Source: Stigmatella aurantiaca DW4/3-1 (GTDB lineage: Bacteria; Myxococcota; Myxococcia; Myxococcales; Myxococcaceae). Taken from it: a stretch of 64,000 nucleotides of DNA. Both the position numbers and the translations under genes were made by a program. The notes beneath the pieces were generated by a model. The model was not told the DNA's origin, searched no databases, and worked only from the letters and a program-made list of their open reading frames with translations. The stretch is taken from the NCBI RefSeq assembly GCF_000165485.1, contig NC_014623.1, positions 9,690,893 to 9,754,892 of the forward strand. Direction: 5' to 3'. Positions 15,827 through 24,572 of the stretch are shown here, in pieces (position 1 is the stretch's first letter; each line of letters begins with the position of its first letter).

Positions 15827-16485
15827 AGCCCCCTTCTCTCGACACCCTGCTCTCGCAGGCCCCTCCCGCCAACGCCGCCGCCCTGGAACGGGCCCTGGCC
15901 GGCGCGCGCCAGGAGCTGGCCCTGAAGCGGCCAGTCCGCCGGTGGCGCACCCAGGCCGCCTGGGTCTTCGCCACACCCGTGGCCCTGGTCCTCGCGATCG
16001 CCGCGGTCCTGCTCCTCGCGGGCCAGGCCTCCCTGGACTTCCTGCTCGGGCGGTGGCCCCTCTTCGCGCTGCTGTGGCTCACCGCGGGGGTCTGCACCTG
16101 GGGCGCGGTCTCGCCGCAGGGACGCCGGGCCCGCTTCGCGGGCATCGTGCTGGCCACCGGCAGCGCCTTGGCGCTCGTGCTCTCCCGCGACACGCCCCAC
16201 ACCGCGTCCACCCTCTCGGGCTGGGTGTGCACCGCCAGCCACGCCGGCATCGCCCTGCTGCCCATGACCGTGGCGCTGCTCACCTTGCGCAACGCCGCCT
16301 TCCATCCCTTCCGGGCCCTCGTCGCGGGCCTCGCCATGGGCACCACCGGAGCCCTGGTAGGCGAGATGGCGTGTGCTCAGGGCTGGCGCCACGTGGCGGG
16401 CTATCACCTGTCCGCGTGGGCCCTCGTCGCGGGCGCGTCGCTCGCGATGTCCAAGTTCCTCAAACCTCGATCCTTCGCCCCATGA
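15823..16485 (+). CDS. NrsF/DUF1109-like membrane anti-sigma factor
   Basis: A 220-aa protein with a cytosolic N-terminus of about 40 residues and six membrane spans: VALVLAIAAVLLLAG, WPLFALLWLTAGVCTWG, FAGIVLATGSALALVLS, ALLPMTVALLTL, ALVAGLAMGTTGALV and AWALVAGASLAMS. Length, six-span layout and coupling to an ECF sigma fit the NrsF family that holds sigma factors at the inner membrane. The ATG overlaps the sigma stop. The released sigma's regulon is unknown. Confidence 0.8.
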   Translation: MKPPSLDTLLSQAPPANAAALERALAGARQELALKRPVRRWRTQAAWVFATPVALVLAIAAVLLLAGQASLDFLLGRWPLFALLWLTAGVCTWGAVSPQGRRARFAGIVLATGSALALVLSRDTPHTASTLSGWVCTASHAGIALLPMTVALLTLRNAAFHPFRALVAGLAMGTTGALVGEMACAQGWRHVAGYHLSAWALVAGASLAMSKFLKPRSFAP

Positions 16486-16787
16486 CCCGAGATCCTTCGC
16501 TCATCGTCACCGTGGATGTGGAAGGGGCCCCCGTGCGGATTGGCGAGCAGGTGCGGATCGTCTCCGCGTCGCGGGAAGACTCCATCGACCCGCGGTTCCT
16601 CGGATGCTCGGGCATCGTGGTGGCGCTGGTGTTCGACGACCCCTGGCTCCAGTACCCGGCCGACCCCCTCATCCGGGTCCGCGTTCATGGGCTGGGCGAG
16701 GACCTGTTCTTCGTGCGGGAACTCGACGGGCTGCCCGCGCGGGCAGGGGCCGCCTTCAGGGCCTTGCCTCCCGCGCGGGCCTGCTAA
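16482..16787 (+). CDS. Small conserved-looking protein of unknown function
   Basis: A 101-aa soluble protein starting MTRDPSLIVTVDVEGAPVR, with repeated beta-strand patterns (IGEQVRIVSAS, GCSGIVVALVFDDPWLQYP, DPLIRVRVHGLGEDLFFVRE). It looks like a small all-beta barrel, not related to anything I can name. Its ATG overlaps the TGA of the anti-sigma gene, so it is the third gene of the sigma operon. Confidence 0.65.
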   Translation: MTRDPSLIVTVDVEGAPVRIGEQVRIVSASREDSIDPRFLGCSGIVVALVFDDPWLQYPADPLIRVRVHGLGEDLFFVRELDGLPARAGAAFRALPPARAC

Positions 16788-16806
16788 CCCCCCCCAGACC
16801 CCCGCC

Positions 16807-18201
16807 TCATCGCATGGACACGGTCCGGGCCCGCCACTCCGCGGAGCTCCACCGCTGGAAGGTGCCCGAGTCCTGGGGCCGCTCGGCGCTGGCCAGCGGC
16901 GTCAGCGTCTCGCGCTTGAGCACCTGGAAGGAGGTCTTCACCTTGCCCTCCACTTGCGCCTCGCGCGCCACCAGCAAGCGCGAGCCATCCGGCGAGAAGC
17001 CCGCCAGTTCCACGTAGCCGAGCCCCGGCCCGGTGGCCGCGGGCGTCAACGTGTCCAGGCGCCACTCGGCCCCCTCCTGGTGGAAGACCCACAGCTCCGT
17101 CCACCCCTCCAGCATCTGCACCGCCACCGTGACGGCCGAACCGTCCGAGGTCCTCCGGATGGAGCCCGGCCACACCACGCCATAGGTGCAGCGCTCGGCC
17201 AGGGGGCTCTCCCCTTCTCCCAGGCGCAGGCACGTCTCCCCCAGGCCCCCCTGGCTCAACTCCAGCACGGGGCCCGCGCCCACTTTCTCCGGCACCCGCT
17301 CCGAGGCCCACCGTGAGGCGCCCACCCGCACCGCCGCCACCGCGTAGGCGGCTCGGTCCTCCTCCGCCAGCTCCGACTTCAGCACCCGCGCCAGGGATTC
17401 CACGGCGCGCTCGCTGGCCTGAGCGCTCGCTTCCACCTCGCCGCGCCGGGCCCGGTGGTACGCCAGCGCCGCGAGCACCTCGGCCCGCCGCACGTGGAGC
17501 CGGTTGGCCATCCACGCGGGCAACTGCGCGGTGTCCACCTGCTCCAGCACCTCGCCCCGCCAGACATCGATCGCCTGGCGCTGCACCGGCCCCAGCTCCG
17601 GGTCCACGCACTCCGGCCGCGTCAGCGCGAGCGCCGCCCGGAGCCGCGCCTGGGGGCTCCCCCCGAGCGCCAGCACCCGGCGAAACGCCTCCCCGTCGTA
17701 GCAGATGCGGGTGCGCCCCTCCTGCTCCAGGCTGGCCAGCTTCACCCCATACATCCCCGCCACCTCCAGGTGCGCCGCCAGGGTCTCGTCGGTGCTCTTG
17801 CGCACCGAGGCCCTCCGGGCCAGCCGCTCCGCCAAGGTGCCCAGCGCATCGAAGAGCTCCGGCCCCACCTCGTGGGCAGGGGCCGCGCGCAACAGCGCCG
17901 CCGCGTAGCCGATGCCCAGCGCCTCCGAGCCCGGCGTGTCCTTCAGGAACTCCAGCACCGCCCGGAGCTGGGGCACGCTCTGCTCCTCCAGGCGGTAGAC
18001 CCGGACCTGGTGCTCGCGCACGTAGCCTGGGCGCTCGCGGCGGTGGTCATAGACCTGGAGGTACCCCTGGCGCTCCCCCCGGACCTCCAGCCACTCGCCC
18101 TGCCAGAGGGTGGCCTGGCGGGTGGCCCCCTCCTGGGGGGCCGCGCGCAAGGAGACAGGGTCCTGAACCACGATGGCGATGGTGAGCAGCGTGGCGAGCA
18201 T
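16807..18201 (-). CDS. Secreted SH3-like protein with helical repeats, unknown function
   Basis: A 464-aa protein. The first 12 residues are hydrophobic (MLATLLTIAIVV), a short signal or anchor. Residues about 14-70 look like a bacterial SH3 domain (VSLRAAPQEGATRQATLWQG and EWLEVRG...GYVREHQVRVY). A helical region of about 220 residues rich in Ala, Leu and Arg follows, then a beta-rich C-terminus with GYVELAGFSPDGSRLLVARE, like one beta-propeller blade. It begins 3 bases after the SPFH gene, with GAGGAG at the end of that gene as ribosome-binding site, so the two are co-expressed. Confidence 0.7.
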   Translation of the reverse strand: MLATLLTIAIVVQDPVSLRAAPQEGATRQATLWQGEWLEVRGERQGYLQVYDHRRERPGYVREHQVRVYRLEEQSVPQLRAVLEFLKDTPGSEALGIGYAAALLRAAPAHEVGPELFDALGTLAERLARRASVRKSTDETLAAHLEVAGMYGVKLASLEQEGRTRICYDGEAFRRVLALGGSPQARLRAALALTRPECVDPELGPVQRQAIDVWRGEVLEQVDTAQLPAWMANRLHVRRAEVLAALAYHRARRGEVEASAQASERAVESLARVLKSELAEEDRAAYAVAAVRVGASRWASERVPEKVGAGPVLELSQGGLGETCLRLGEGESPLAERCTYGVVWPGSIRRTSDGSAVTVAVQMLEGWTELWVFHQEGAEWRLDTLTPAATGPGLGYVELAGFSPDGSRLLVAREAQVEGKVKTSFQVLKRETLTPLASAERPQDSGTFQRWSSAEWRARTVSMR

Positions 18202-18204
18202 GGC

Positions 18205-19524
18205 TTACTCCTCCCCGTCCTCGGACATTTCGCCGGACGGCGCGGTAGCCCGCGAGTACGCGGCCCCCGGGGGCGCGCGGTTCGCGTACTGGGCATCCTG
18301 CGGCTGCCCCAACAGCCCTCCGGCGATGAAGCCTCCCGCCTGGGGCGGCGCGATGATGACCTGAATCTTGTCGGACAGCTTGTCCGCGAGCGTCTTCTGG
18401 ATGAGCAGGGGGTTGCGGCTGATGAGGTCCGCGTCCCGGGCGAGCTGCTCGGAGGCGGCCTTGCCCGTCACCTCCACGCGGTAGGCCTCGGACTCGGCCA
18501 GCTTGCGGCGGGCATCCGCTTCGCCCTGGGCCTCGATGCGGCGGGCGTCCGCCTCGGCGCTGGCCTGGGTCAGGCGGCTCACCTTCGAGGCCTCCGCCTC
18601 CAGCCTCCGCTGTTCGATCTCCTTCTCCTTGAAGGGCAGCACGTGGCGCATCGCCTCCGCCTTGGCCTTGGCGGCGATGATCTCCTCGTTGCCCGCGGCC
18701 TCCGCGTTCTTCTCGCGGCGGACCTTCTCCGCCTCCGCGTTCAGCTCGGACTCTTGGACCTGCTTGGACTTGAGCTCCAGCGTGTAGCGCATCTTCTCCG
18801 CGCTCAGCTCCTCGGCCAGCAGCGCCTCCACCCCGGCACGGTACTGGTGCGGCAGGTCCACGTTGCCCAGGGTGACCGAGCGCAGCACGATCCCATCCTC
18901 CCGCAGCAGGGGGGTGATTTCCGCGGCGATGTCCTTCTGGATCTGCGCCCGGTGCGTGGCGAAGATTTCCCGGACCGTGTGCTGGGCGAAGTGCCGGCGC
19001 AGCACGCCATCGACCGAGGGCTCGACGATTTCACGGCCCACATCCCCCGGCAGCCGCTGGGCCAGATCGGGGATGCGCACGGGGTCCAGCGCATAGCGCA
19101 ACGTCACCTCGATGCCGATGGACAGCCCCTCCGCCGCCTGGAAGGGCGCGGGGCCGTCGGCGCGCAGGCTCCGCTCGGTCCGGTAGACCTGGTCCTTCAA
19201 GCTGTAGAGGTAGAGGCGGTGCACGTGGGGCAGCATCAAGACCCACCCCTCCCGCACCTCGGAGGAGGTGCCCGTCAGCAGGTTCACCCGGATGCCCACT
19301 TGCGCGGGCTCAATCACCTGAACCGGCGGATGGGAGATCAGCGTCGTCCCCAAGGCCACCACCGCGCTGGCCACCACCAGCCCGGCGGTGAGCCACCGGC
19401 CCTGACGCGTCAGCAAAAGCCAACGCATGCTGGCCACGGCCGCGGCCACCAACGACACCACCGCCGCTTGCACCGCGGCGCCCCCCACGCTCAACACTTC
19501 CTTCAGCTTCTCTTGGACTTTCAT
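18205..19524 (-). CDS. SPFH/prohibitin-domain membrane protein
   Basis: A 439-aa SPFH (stomatin/prohibitin/flotillin) protein. Two hydrophobic segments (AVVSLVAAAVASMRWLLL and WLTAGLVVASAVVALGTTL) anchor the N-terminus. The SPFH domain runs from HPPVQVIEPAQVGIRVNLLT through about residue 250. A long Ala/Glu/Arg-rich coiled coil (KSKQVQESELNAEAEKVRRE and following) is typical of flotillin-like scaffolds. The C-terminus is Gly/Pro-rich. The ATG at 19524 has AAGGGAG upstream; an in-frame extension to 19710 lacks protein character. Likely a membrane microdomain scaffold working with the SH3 protein and the divergent pseudokinase operon. Confidence 0.88.
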   Translation of the reverse strand: MKVQEKLKEVLSVGGAAVQAAVVSLVAAAVASMRWLLLTRQGRWLTAGLVVASAVVALGTTLISHPPVQVIEPAQVGIRVNLLTGTSSEVREGWVLMLPHVHRLYLYSLKDQVYRTERSLRADGPAPFQAAEGLSIGIEVTLRYALDPVRIPDLAQRLPGDVGREIVEPSVDGVLRRHFAQHTVREIFATHRAQIQKDIAAEITPLLREDGIVLRSVTLGNVDLPHQYRAGVEALLAEELSAEKMRYTLELKSKQVQESELNAEAEKVRREKNAEAAGNEEIIAAKAKAEAMRHVLPFKEKEIEQRRLEAEASKVSRLTQASAEADARRIEAQGEADARRKLAESEAYRVEVTGKAASEQLARDADLISRNPLLIQKTLADKLSDKIQVIIAPPQAGGFIAGGLLGQPQDAQYANRAPPGAAYSRATAPSGEMSEDGEE

Positions 19525-19708
19525 GACGATGCTCCCTTGCCTGGGGGGCAATGCAGGAAGGGGGCCTACGTCCACGGGCCGGCAGCGCCTTCGGAGCGCC
19601 CCCCGCGCACGCGGCCCCCCAGACTCACGGTGCGGCTGGAAGCCCCCACAGGCCCTCCACGGATGCGTCCCGCGGTCCACGGCCCGCGCTATGCTCGGGC
19701 GCACCTTC

Positions 19709-20728
19709 ATGGACTACGAGCTGCTGAAGTGCCCGGGCTGTGGCGCGAAGTTCCCGCCGCCCGCTTATCTCTGGGGCGCGCTCACGTGCGAGTACTGCGG
19801 CGCCACGGCCGTGGCCGCCACCGGGGGCTGGCCCCTCGCGCCCCCTCCCCGCCCCGAGCCCCCCTTCGCGCCGCACCTGCCCCGCGCCACCGTGGCCGGG
19901 GTCCGCTATGTCCTCCTCGGGCGGCTGGGGCAGGGAGATGGCAGCGACGTGTTTCTCGCCCGCCGAGACACGCGGCTCAGCGAGCAGGTGGTGCTCAAAG
20001 TGGCTCGGGCCCTGGAGACCGCCGGCCTCGTCGCCCGCGAATTCGAGGTGGTGGGCGAGCTGCTCGGCAGCAAGGCCCAGGGCGCCGAGCACTTCAGCCG
20101 GCTCCTGCCACAGCCCGTGGCGCAAGGGCCCGTGAAAGACCCCGAGGGCACCCCGCGGGCGGCGGCGGTGTACCGCTGGCGCAGCGGCTTCCAGCACACC
20201 TTCTCCGAGGTCCTCGACGCCTACCCCTCGGGCGTGGACCCCCGGGCGGCCGTGTGGATGTGGAAGCGCGTGCTCGAGATGCTCGCCTTCGTCCACGGCA
20301 GCGGGTACGTGCACGGGGCCGTGCTGCCCCCCCACCTGCTCGTGCACCCGAGGGACCACGGGGTGGTGCTGGTGGGCTGGTCGAGCGCCCTGCGCTTCGC
20401 CTCCCGGCAGCCCCTGCCCGCCCGGAGCCAGCGGCACCGGCCCTTCTACCCTCCGGACGTCTGGGACGGGGCGCCGCCCACCCCCGCAACGGACCTGGCC
20501 ATGAGCGCGCGCTCGCTCGTGGCCGTGCTCGGGGGCGAGCCGGAGACGGGCCAGGTTCCCCTGTCCGTGCCCCCGCCGCTCGCGGACCTGCTGAAGCGCC
20601 AGGTGAACCCAGCCCCCCGGGAGGCCCTGGGCGATGCCTGGCAACTGAGAAGCCTCCTCGACGCCGCCGCCAAGGAGGCCTTCGGCCCCCCGCGGTACAC
20701 CCCCTTCACCCTGCCCGGGTGGAGCTGA
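19709..20728 (+). CDS. Zinc-ribbon pseudokinase
   Basis: A 339-aa protein starting MDYELLKCPGCGAKFPPP, with CPGC...CEYCG forming a zinc ribbon (Cys at about 8, 11, 29 and 32). The rest has the protein-kinase fold: GRLGQGDGSDVFLARR glycine loop, VVLKVAR lysine, and AFVHGSGYVHGAVLPPHLLV where HRDxxxxN should be. The catalytic Asp and Asn are absent and the DFG site reads VLVGWSS. It is therefore predicted to bind rather than phosphorylate. It is the first gene of a + operon with a vWA protein and a PurA-like protein. ATG at 19691 is an alternative start. Confidence 0.8.
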   Translation: MDYELLKCPGCGAKFPPPAYLWGALTCEYCGATAVAATGGWPLAPPPRPEPPFAPHLPRATVAGVRYVLLGRLGQGDGSDVFLARRDTRLSEQVVLKVARALETAGLVAREFEVVGELLGSKAQGAEHFSRLLPQPVAQGPVKDPEGTPRAAAVYRWRSGFQHTFSEVLDAYPSGVDPRAAVWMWKRVLEMLAFVHGSGYVHGAVLPPHLLVHPRDHGVVLVGWSSALRFASRQPLPARSQRHRPFYPPDVWDGAPPTPATDLAMSARSLVAVLGGEPETGQVPLSVPPPLADLLKRQVNPAPREALGDAWQLRSLLDAAAKEAFGPPRYTPFTLPGWS

Positions 20729-20758
20729 ACGCCCACACCCACACAGGAGTGAGACACC

Positions 20759-21736
20759 ATGGGACACGGAAGCTACAGCTACGAGGCACACGAGGCGATG
20801 ACCCGGGCCCGCTCGGACCGGCCCGTCCAGGAGGTGTTCACCCAGGTCCACTGCCACCCCTTGATGGACCCGCGCGGGGTGAAGATCCGCGAGAGCCGGG
20901 ACAGCCCTGCCCACCCCCGCTCCCTGGGCATCGTGTTCGCGCTCGACGTCACCGGCTCCATGGGCACCATCCCGGACCTGCTGGCGCGCCAGTACCTGCC
21001 CACCTTCATGAAGACGCTGCTGGACTCCGGCGTGCAGGACCCCCAGGTGCTCTTCATGGCCGTGGGGGATGCCACCCATGACCGCGCCCCCTTGCAAGTG
21101 GGCCAGTTCGAGTCCGCCGAGCGCCAGATGGACCAGTGGCTCACCTGGACCTATCTGGAGGGCGGCGGCGGACAGTTCGGCGTCGAGTCCTACGAGCTGG
21201 GCATGTACTTCGCCGCCCGCCACACCCAGATGGACTGCTGGGCCAAGCGCCAGCACCGGGGCTACTTCTTCATGACGGGGGACGAGCGGCCCTACCCGTA
21301 CGTCTCCCGGAAGCAGATCGGCGAGCTCATCGGCGCGCCGCTGGAGCAGGACCTTCCCACCGAGCAGGTGGTGGACGAGTTGCAGCGCACCTTCGAGCCG
21401 TTCTTCCTCATTCCGGACCTCGACCGGCTGCGCCACTGCGAGCGCGCGTGGAGGGATCTGCTCGGCGACCGGGTCATCAGCATGGAGAACCCAGTGGACA
21501 CCGTGGCCGTGGCCGCGGGGCTGGTGGGCCTGTGCGAGGGCGTCTTCCCGAACCTCGACGCGCTGGTCCGGAGGCTGGAGAAGGAGAAGATGCCGCCGCA
21601 ACGGCTGGGGGCGGTGGTGCGCTCGCTCACCCCGTTCGCCTCCCTCCTGGAGCGGGATGGCGTCCCCAAGCCCCGCCTCTCCGGGGACGCGGCCCTGCCC
21701 ACCGGCGATGGCTCCTCGGGCTACGGCCGCCGCTGA
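20759..21736 (+). CDS. von Willebrand factor A domain protein
   Basis: A 325-aa cytosolic vWA protein. The metal-ion-dependent adhesion site starts at IVFALDVTGSMG (Asp63, Thr65, Ser67: DxTxS), with the downstream Thr/Asp probably in FFMTGDE. The first 20 residues (MGHGSYSYEAHEAMTRARSD) match those of the vWA gene at 47949 almost exactly, and the two proteins align end to end. AGGAG lies nine bases before the ATG. Placed between a pseudokinase and a PurA-like enzyme, it probably acts as a metal-dependent protein-binding subunit of a complex (inferred). Confidence 0.85.
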   Translation: MGHGSYSYEAHEAMTRARSDRPVQEVFTQVHCHPLMDPRGVKIRESRDSPAHPRSLGIVFALDVTGSMGTIPDLLARQYLPTFMKTLLDSGVQDPQVLFMAVGDATHDRAPLQVGQFESAERQMDQWLTWTYLEGGGGQFGVESYELGMYFAARHTQMDCWAKRQHRGYFFMTGDERPYPYVSRKQIGELIGAPLEQDLPTEQVVDELQRTFEPFFLIPDLDRLRHCERAWRDLLGDRVISMENPVDTVAVAAGLVGLCEGVFPNLDALVRRLEKEKMPPQRLGAVVRSLTPFASLLERDGVPKPRLSGDAALPTGDGSSGYGRR

Positions 21737-21744
21737 GGGGTTCC

Positions 21745-23124
21745 ATGTCCGTGTGCCGAGAGGCCCATGCCGTCGTCGATCTCGGCTTTGGTGATGCCGG
21801 CAAGGGGACCCTCACCGAGTGGCTGGTGCGGCGGCACGGGGCGCGGTTGGTGGTCCGCTTCAACGGGGGCGCGCAGGCGGGCCACAACGTCATCACCGAG
21901 GATGGACGGCACCACACCTTCTCCCAGTTCGGTGCCGGGAGCTTCGTCCCCGGGGTGTGGACCCACCTGGCGCGCACCACCGTCCTTCACCCGCTCGCGA
22001 TGCTCGTGGAGGCGCGTTACCTGGCCCGGCAGGGCGTCACGGACGTGCTCGGCCGCACGACGGTGAGCGAGGGCGCCCGGCTCATCACCCCCTTCCACCA
22101 GGCGGCGGGACGGATTCGCGAGCTGGCCCGGGGAGAAGGCCGCCATGGCACCTGCGGCGTCGGCGTCGGCGAGACGGTGCGGGATGCCCTGGCCCACCCC
22201 GCCGGCGCGCTCCACGCGGCGGACCTGCTCCATCCAGAGCGGCTCCTCCGCAAGGCCCGCCAGGCCCAGGAGCGGCTCCGGGCGGAGCTTGCCGAGGAGC
22301 GGCGCGCGGCGAGTGCCCACCCGCAGGCCGAGGCGGAACTCCTCCTAATGGAGGACCCCGGCGTCTCCTCTCGCTGGGTCGACGCCGTGGCGGCGCTCCA
22401 GCCAGAGCAGCGCGTGGTGGAGGATGCTTGGCTGGGCACCCGCCTCCAGGAGGGGACCACCGTGTTCGAGGGGGCCCAGGGCGTGCTCCTGGACGAGAAC
22501 TGGGGCTTCCATCCGCATACGACGTGGAGCACCTGCACCTTCGACAATGCCCTCGCATTGCTGCGCGAGCACGGCTTCGACGGACCGGTGCACCGGCTGG
22601 GCGTGCTGCGCGCCTACACCCCGCGCCACGGGGAAGGCCCGCTGCCCACCGAGAATGCCGCCCTCGCAGCAGCCCTGCCCGAGCCACACAACGGCGCCGC
22701 GGGATGGCAGGGCCGATTCCGTGTGGGCAGCTTCGACGCGGTGCTCGCGCGCTACGCCCTGGCCGCCTGTGAGGGCGTGGATGCCCTGGCGGTGACGCAC
22801 CTGGACCGGCTGCAAGCGCGCTGGCCAGTGTGTACGGCCTACCGCGCCCCCCTGGGCTGTGACGGGGGGAGCTTCATCCGGGACGCGAGCGACTCCCGGC
22901 GAGTGACTGCCCTGCGCCTGGGCTCACGCGGAGACCTCGCCTATCAGGAGCGGCTGACGCGCGGGCTGTTCCCATGTGAGCCTTGGCCAGAAGTGCTCGA
23001 ACTCGGGGAGAACGCCGAAGCGCGGGCCGAACGGTTCGTGTCCTGGCTCGAAGCCACCTTGGAAGCACCTGTGAAGGTGACGTCTCATGGGCCCACCTCC
23101 TTGGACAAGCACTCCAAAGATTGA
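21745..23124 (+). CDS. Divergent adenylosuccinate synthetase-like GTPase
   Basis: A 459-aa protein of the PurA fold. VVDLGFGDAGKGTLTEWL corresponds to the phosphate loop (canonical GDEGKGK; here GDAGKG at 16-21, keeping Asp17). FNGGAQAGHNVI keeps the catalytic His (His47). FEGAQGVLLDENWGFHPHTT and STCTFDNA match the FEGAQGxLLDIDHGTYPFVTSSNT block. The PurA segment GTTGRGIGPAY is replaced by GTCGVGVGETV, so substrate or chemistry probably differs. RBS GAGGGG precedes the ATG, eight bases after the vWA stop. It may make an IMP- or nucleotide-derived metabolite, as in conflict-type operons (inferred). It is not the housekeeping purA. Confidence 0.8.
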   Translation: MSVCREAHAVVDLGFGDAGKGTLTEWLVRRHGARLVVRFNGGAQAGHNVITEDGRHHTFSQFGAGSFVPGVWTHLARTTVLHPLAMLVEARYLARQGVTDVLGRTTVSEGARLITPFHQAAGRIRELARGEGRHGTCGVGVGETVRDALAHPAGALHAADLLHPERLLRKARQAQERLRAELAEERRAASAHPQAEAELLLMEDPGVSSRWVDAVAALQPEQRVVEDAWLGTRLQEGTTVFEGAQGVLLDENWGFHPHTTWSTCTFDNALALLREHGFDGPVHRLGVLRAYTPRHGEGPLPTENAALAAALPEPHNGAAGWQGRFRVGSFDAVLARYALAACEGVDALAVTHLDRLQARWPVCTAYRAPLGCDGGSFIRDASDSRRVTALRLGSRGDLAYQERLTRGLFPCEPWPEVLELGENAEARAERFVSWLEATLEAPVKVTSHGPTSLDKHSKD

Positions 23125-23229
23125 CGGACCTCCCCCGGCCGTCTTCGCTGCTGCTCAGCAGAGCATTGGCAGAGCGGATGCAATGGCTCTCTTTTCCATT
23201 CGCTCAAAAGCTTCGCGCGCACCACCGCA

Positions 23230-23523
23230 GTGGACGCAGCCGTGCTCAGCAGCTCTGCCTTCGCATATACCGTCTATGAATCCCCCAACCATGGCTTCAT
23301 GGAGGGTGGACCTCCGATGGAGGCCTGGAAGTTCACGCATACGGCCAGCTTCATTGTCGTGGATACGACCTACAGCGGCACCAGCCAGACCATCTTCGTC
23401 CAAAGCAGCATCACGCCGGGAACGCACACCTACCTGGTGCCTTTGACAGCATCTCACGCTTATACGATTTATGTGCAGCCCAGCGGCCCCATCGCCTACG
23501 CCTATCATTTTACCTTGGATTGA
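23230..23523 (+). CDS. Small hypothetical beta-rich protein
   Basis: A 97-aa frame rich in Thr, Ser, Tyr and Val (FTHTASFIVVDTTYSGTSQT, HTYLVPLTASHAYTIYV, YAYHFTLD), which looks like alternating beta strands of a small immunoglobulin-like or jelly-roll fold. The only start is a GTG with no ribosome-binding site, and the frame is open back to the PurA-like stop. It may be the remnant of a secreted protein's end. Confidence 0.4.
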   Translation: MDAAVLSSSAFAYTVYESPNHGFMEGGPPMEAWKFTHTASFIVVDTTYSGTSQTIFVQSSITPGTHTYLVPLTASHAYTIYVQPSGPIAYAYHFTLD

Positions 23524-23616
23524 AGACGCTCCGGCTGCCGATGAGGCGATGCTGGATCGAGCCGCACGACAAACCTCCTGGATGGGTTCCGCTCCTCGTC
23601 ACGCAGCACGGGCAAC

Positions 23617-24558
23617 TCAGAGGGGGAAGACCTCGCAACTGGCCACCCCCAGACGCACGTGGCCAGAGCCCGGCCGCCGCTCCACCACCCCCGCCGCCCC
23701 TGGGATGCCCAGGGCGCTCAACTGCCGTCGCACCCGGTGGATGTCCACGTTCAGCTTGTTGCCATCCGTGGCCAGCATCTGGCACAGCGTCTCACGCTCC
23801 ACCCAGCCCCGCTCCGCCTCGGGCAAGGCCTTCTCCTGGAGCCGCACGCGCGCCAACGTGGCCAACATATAATGATATGTGCGCGAGGGCAGGACCGTGC
23901 ACCGCTGCCCGTGCACCACCGTCACCACCACGTGCTCCTCGTCGCGGCTCACGCCGATGCGCAGGTGCAGCCGCTCGAGCGGGGGCTGTCCCTCCTCGAG
24001 CGTCCGGTCCATGACCGTGGGCAGTTCGAGAACCCACTCCTGCCCCTGAAGCCACAGCCGCTCCTGATCCACCCCGTGCCGGCGCACCTCGCCCGTCTCC
24101 AGAACCCAGCGCCCCTCTCCATCCAGGAAGAGGCTGGCCAGGGGCTCCTCGTCATCGGGCAGTTGCAACAGCGACTCCGAGGCCTCGCGGCACATTCCGC
24201 TTTGGGGACTCCAGGCCCGGGCCGTGGGGGGACGGGCATCCACCAGTGTGAAGGACTCTTGAGAGCGGCCCAGCCGGAAGGTCTGTCCCGCCTCCAGCGC
24301 CACGCGCTCCCCGGGCGCCAACTGCCGTCCCTCCAAGAAGGTGCCGTTGCGGCTGCCCAGGTCCCTCAGCTCCCAGCCCGTGCCCAGCCAGTGCACGCTG
24401 GCGTGCTCTCCGGAGACCCGGGCCTCCTCCAGGCGAATGTCACACCGCGGATGACGCCCCAGCAGGCACCTGCTCCCGAGCGTGAAGCGCTTGCCGTCCG
24501 TCTGCTCCAGGATGCCCATGGTCCGGTCAGCTACTTTCGTGGTCCGGGGAGCGCCCAT
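23617..24558 (-). CDS. FHA-domain protein with C-terminal winged-helix-like region
   Basis: A 313-aa protein. The FHA domain (about residues 15-105) shows LGRHPRCDIRLEEARVSGEH, then WELRDLGSRNGTFLEGRQL: the GRxxxCDI, SxxHA and NGT motifs that bind phosphothreonine. The C-terminal 100 residues (TYHYMLATLARVRL, ERETLCQMLATDGNKLNVDI, HRVRRQLSALGIPG) resemble a transcriptional regulatory winged helix of the OmpR/SARP type. It probably reads a Ser/Thr kinase signal and acts on DNA. The ATG at 24558 has GGAG nine bases upstream. The divergent prenyl synthase gene starts 14 bases away, so it may control that operon. Confidence 0.82.
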   Translation of the reverse strand: MGAPRTTKVADRTMGILEQTDGKRFTLGSRCLLGRHPRCDIRLEEARVSGEHASVHWLGTGWELRDLGSRNGTFLEGRQLAPGERVALEAGQTFRLGRSQESFTLVDARPPTARAWSPQSGMCREASESLLQLPDDEEPLASLFLDGEGRWVLETGEVRRHGVDQERLWLQGQEWVLELPTVMDRTLEEGQPPLERLHLRIGVSRDEEHVVVTVVHGQRCTVLPSRTYHYMLATLARVRLQEKALPEAERGWVERETLCQMLATDGNKLNVDIHRVRRQLSALGIPGAAGVVERRPGSGHVRLGVASCEVFPL

Positions 24559-24572
24559 GCTAGCGTTCTCCG

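Noticed and set aside
17455-21081. Plus-strand ORF of 1208 codons across several genes
   Set aside because: It runs antisense to the SH3-like and SPFH genes and out of frame through the pseudokinase and vWA genes; no recognisable domain.
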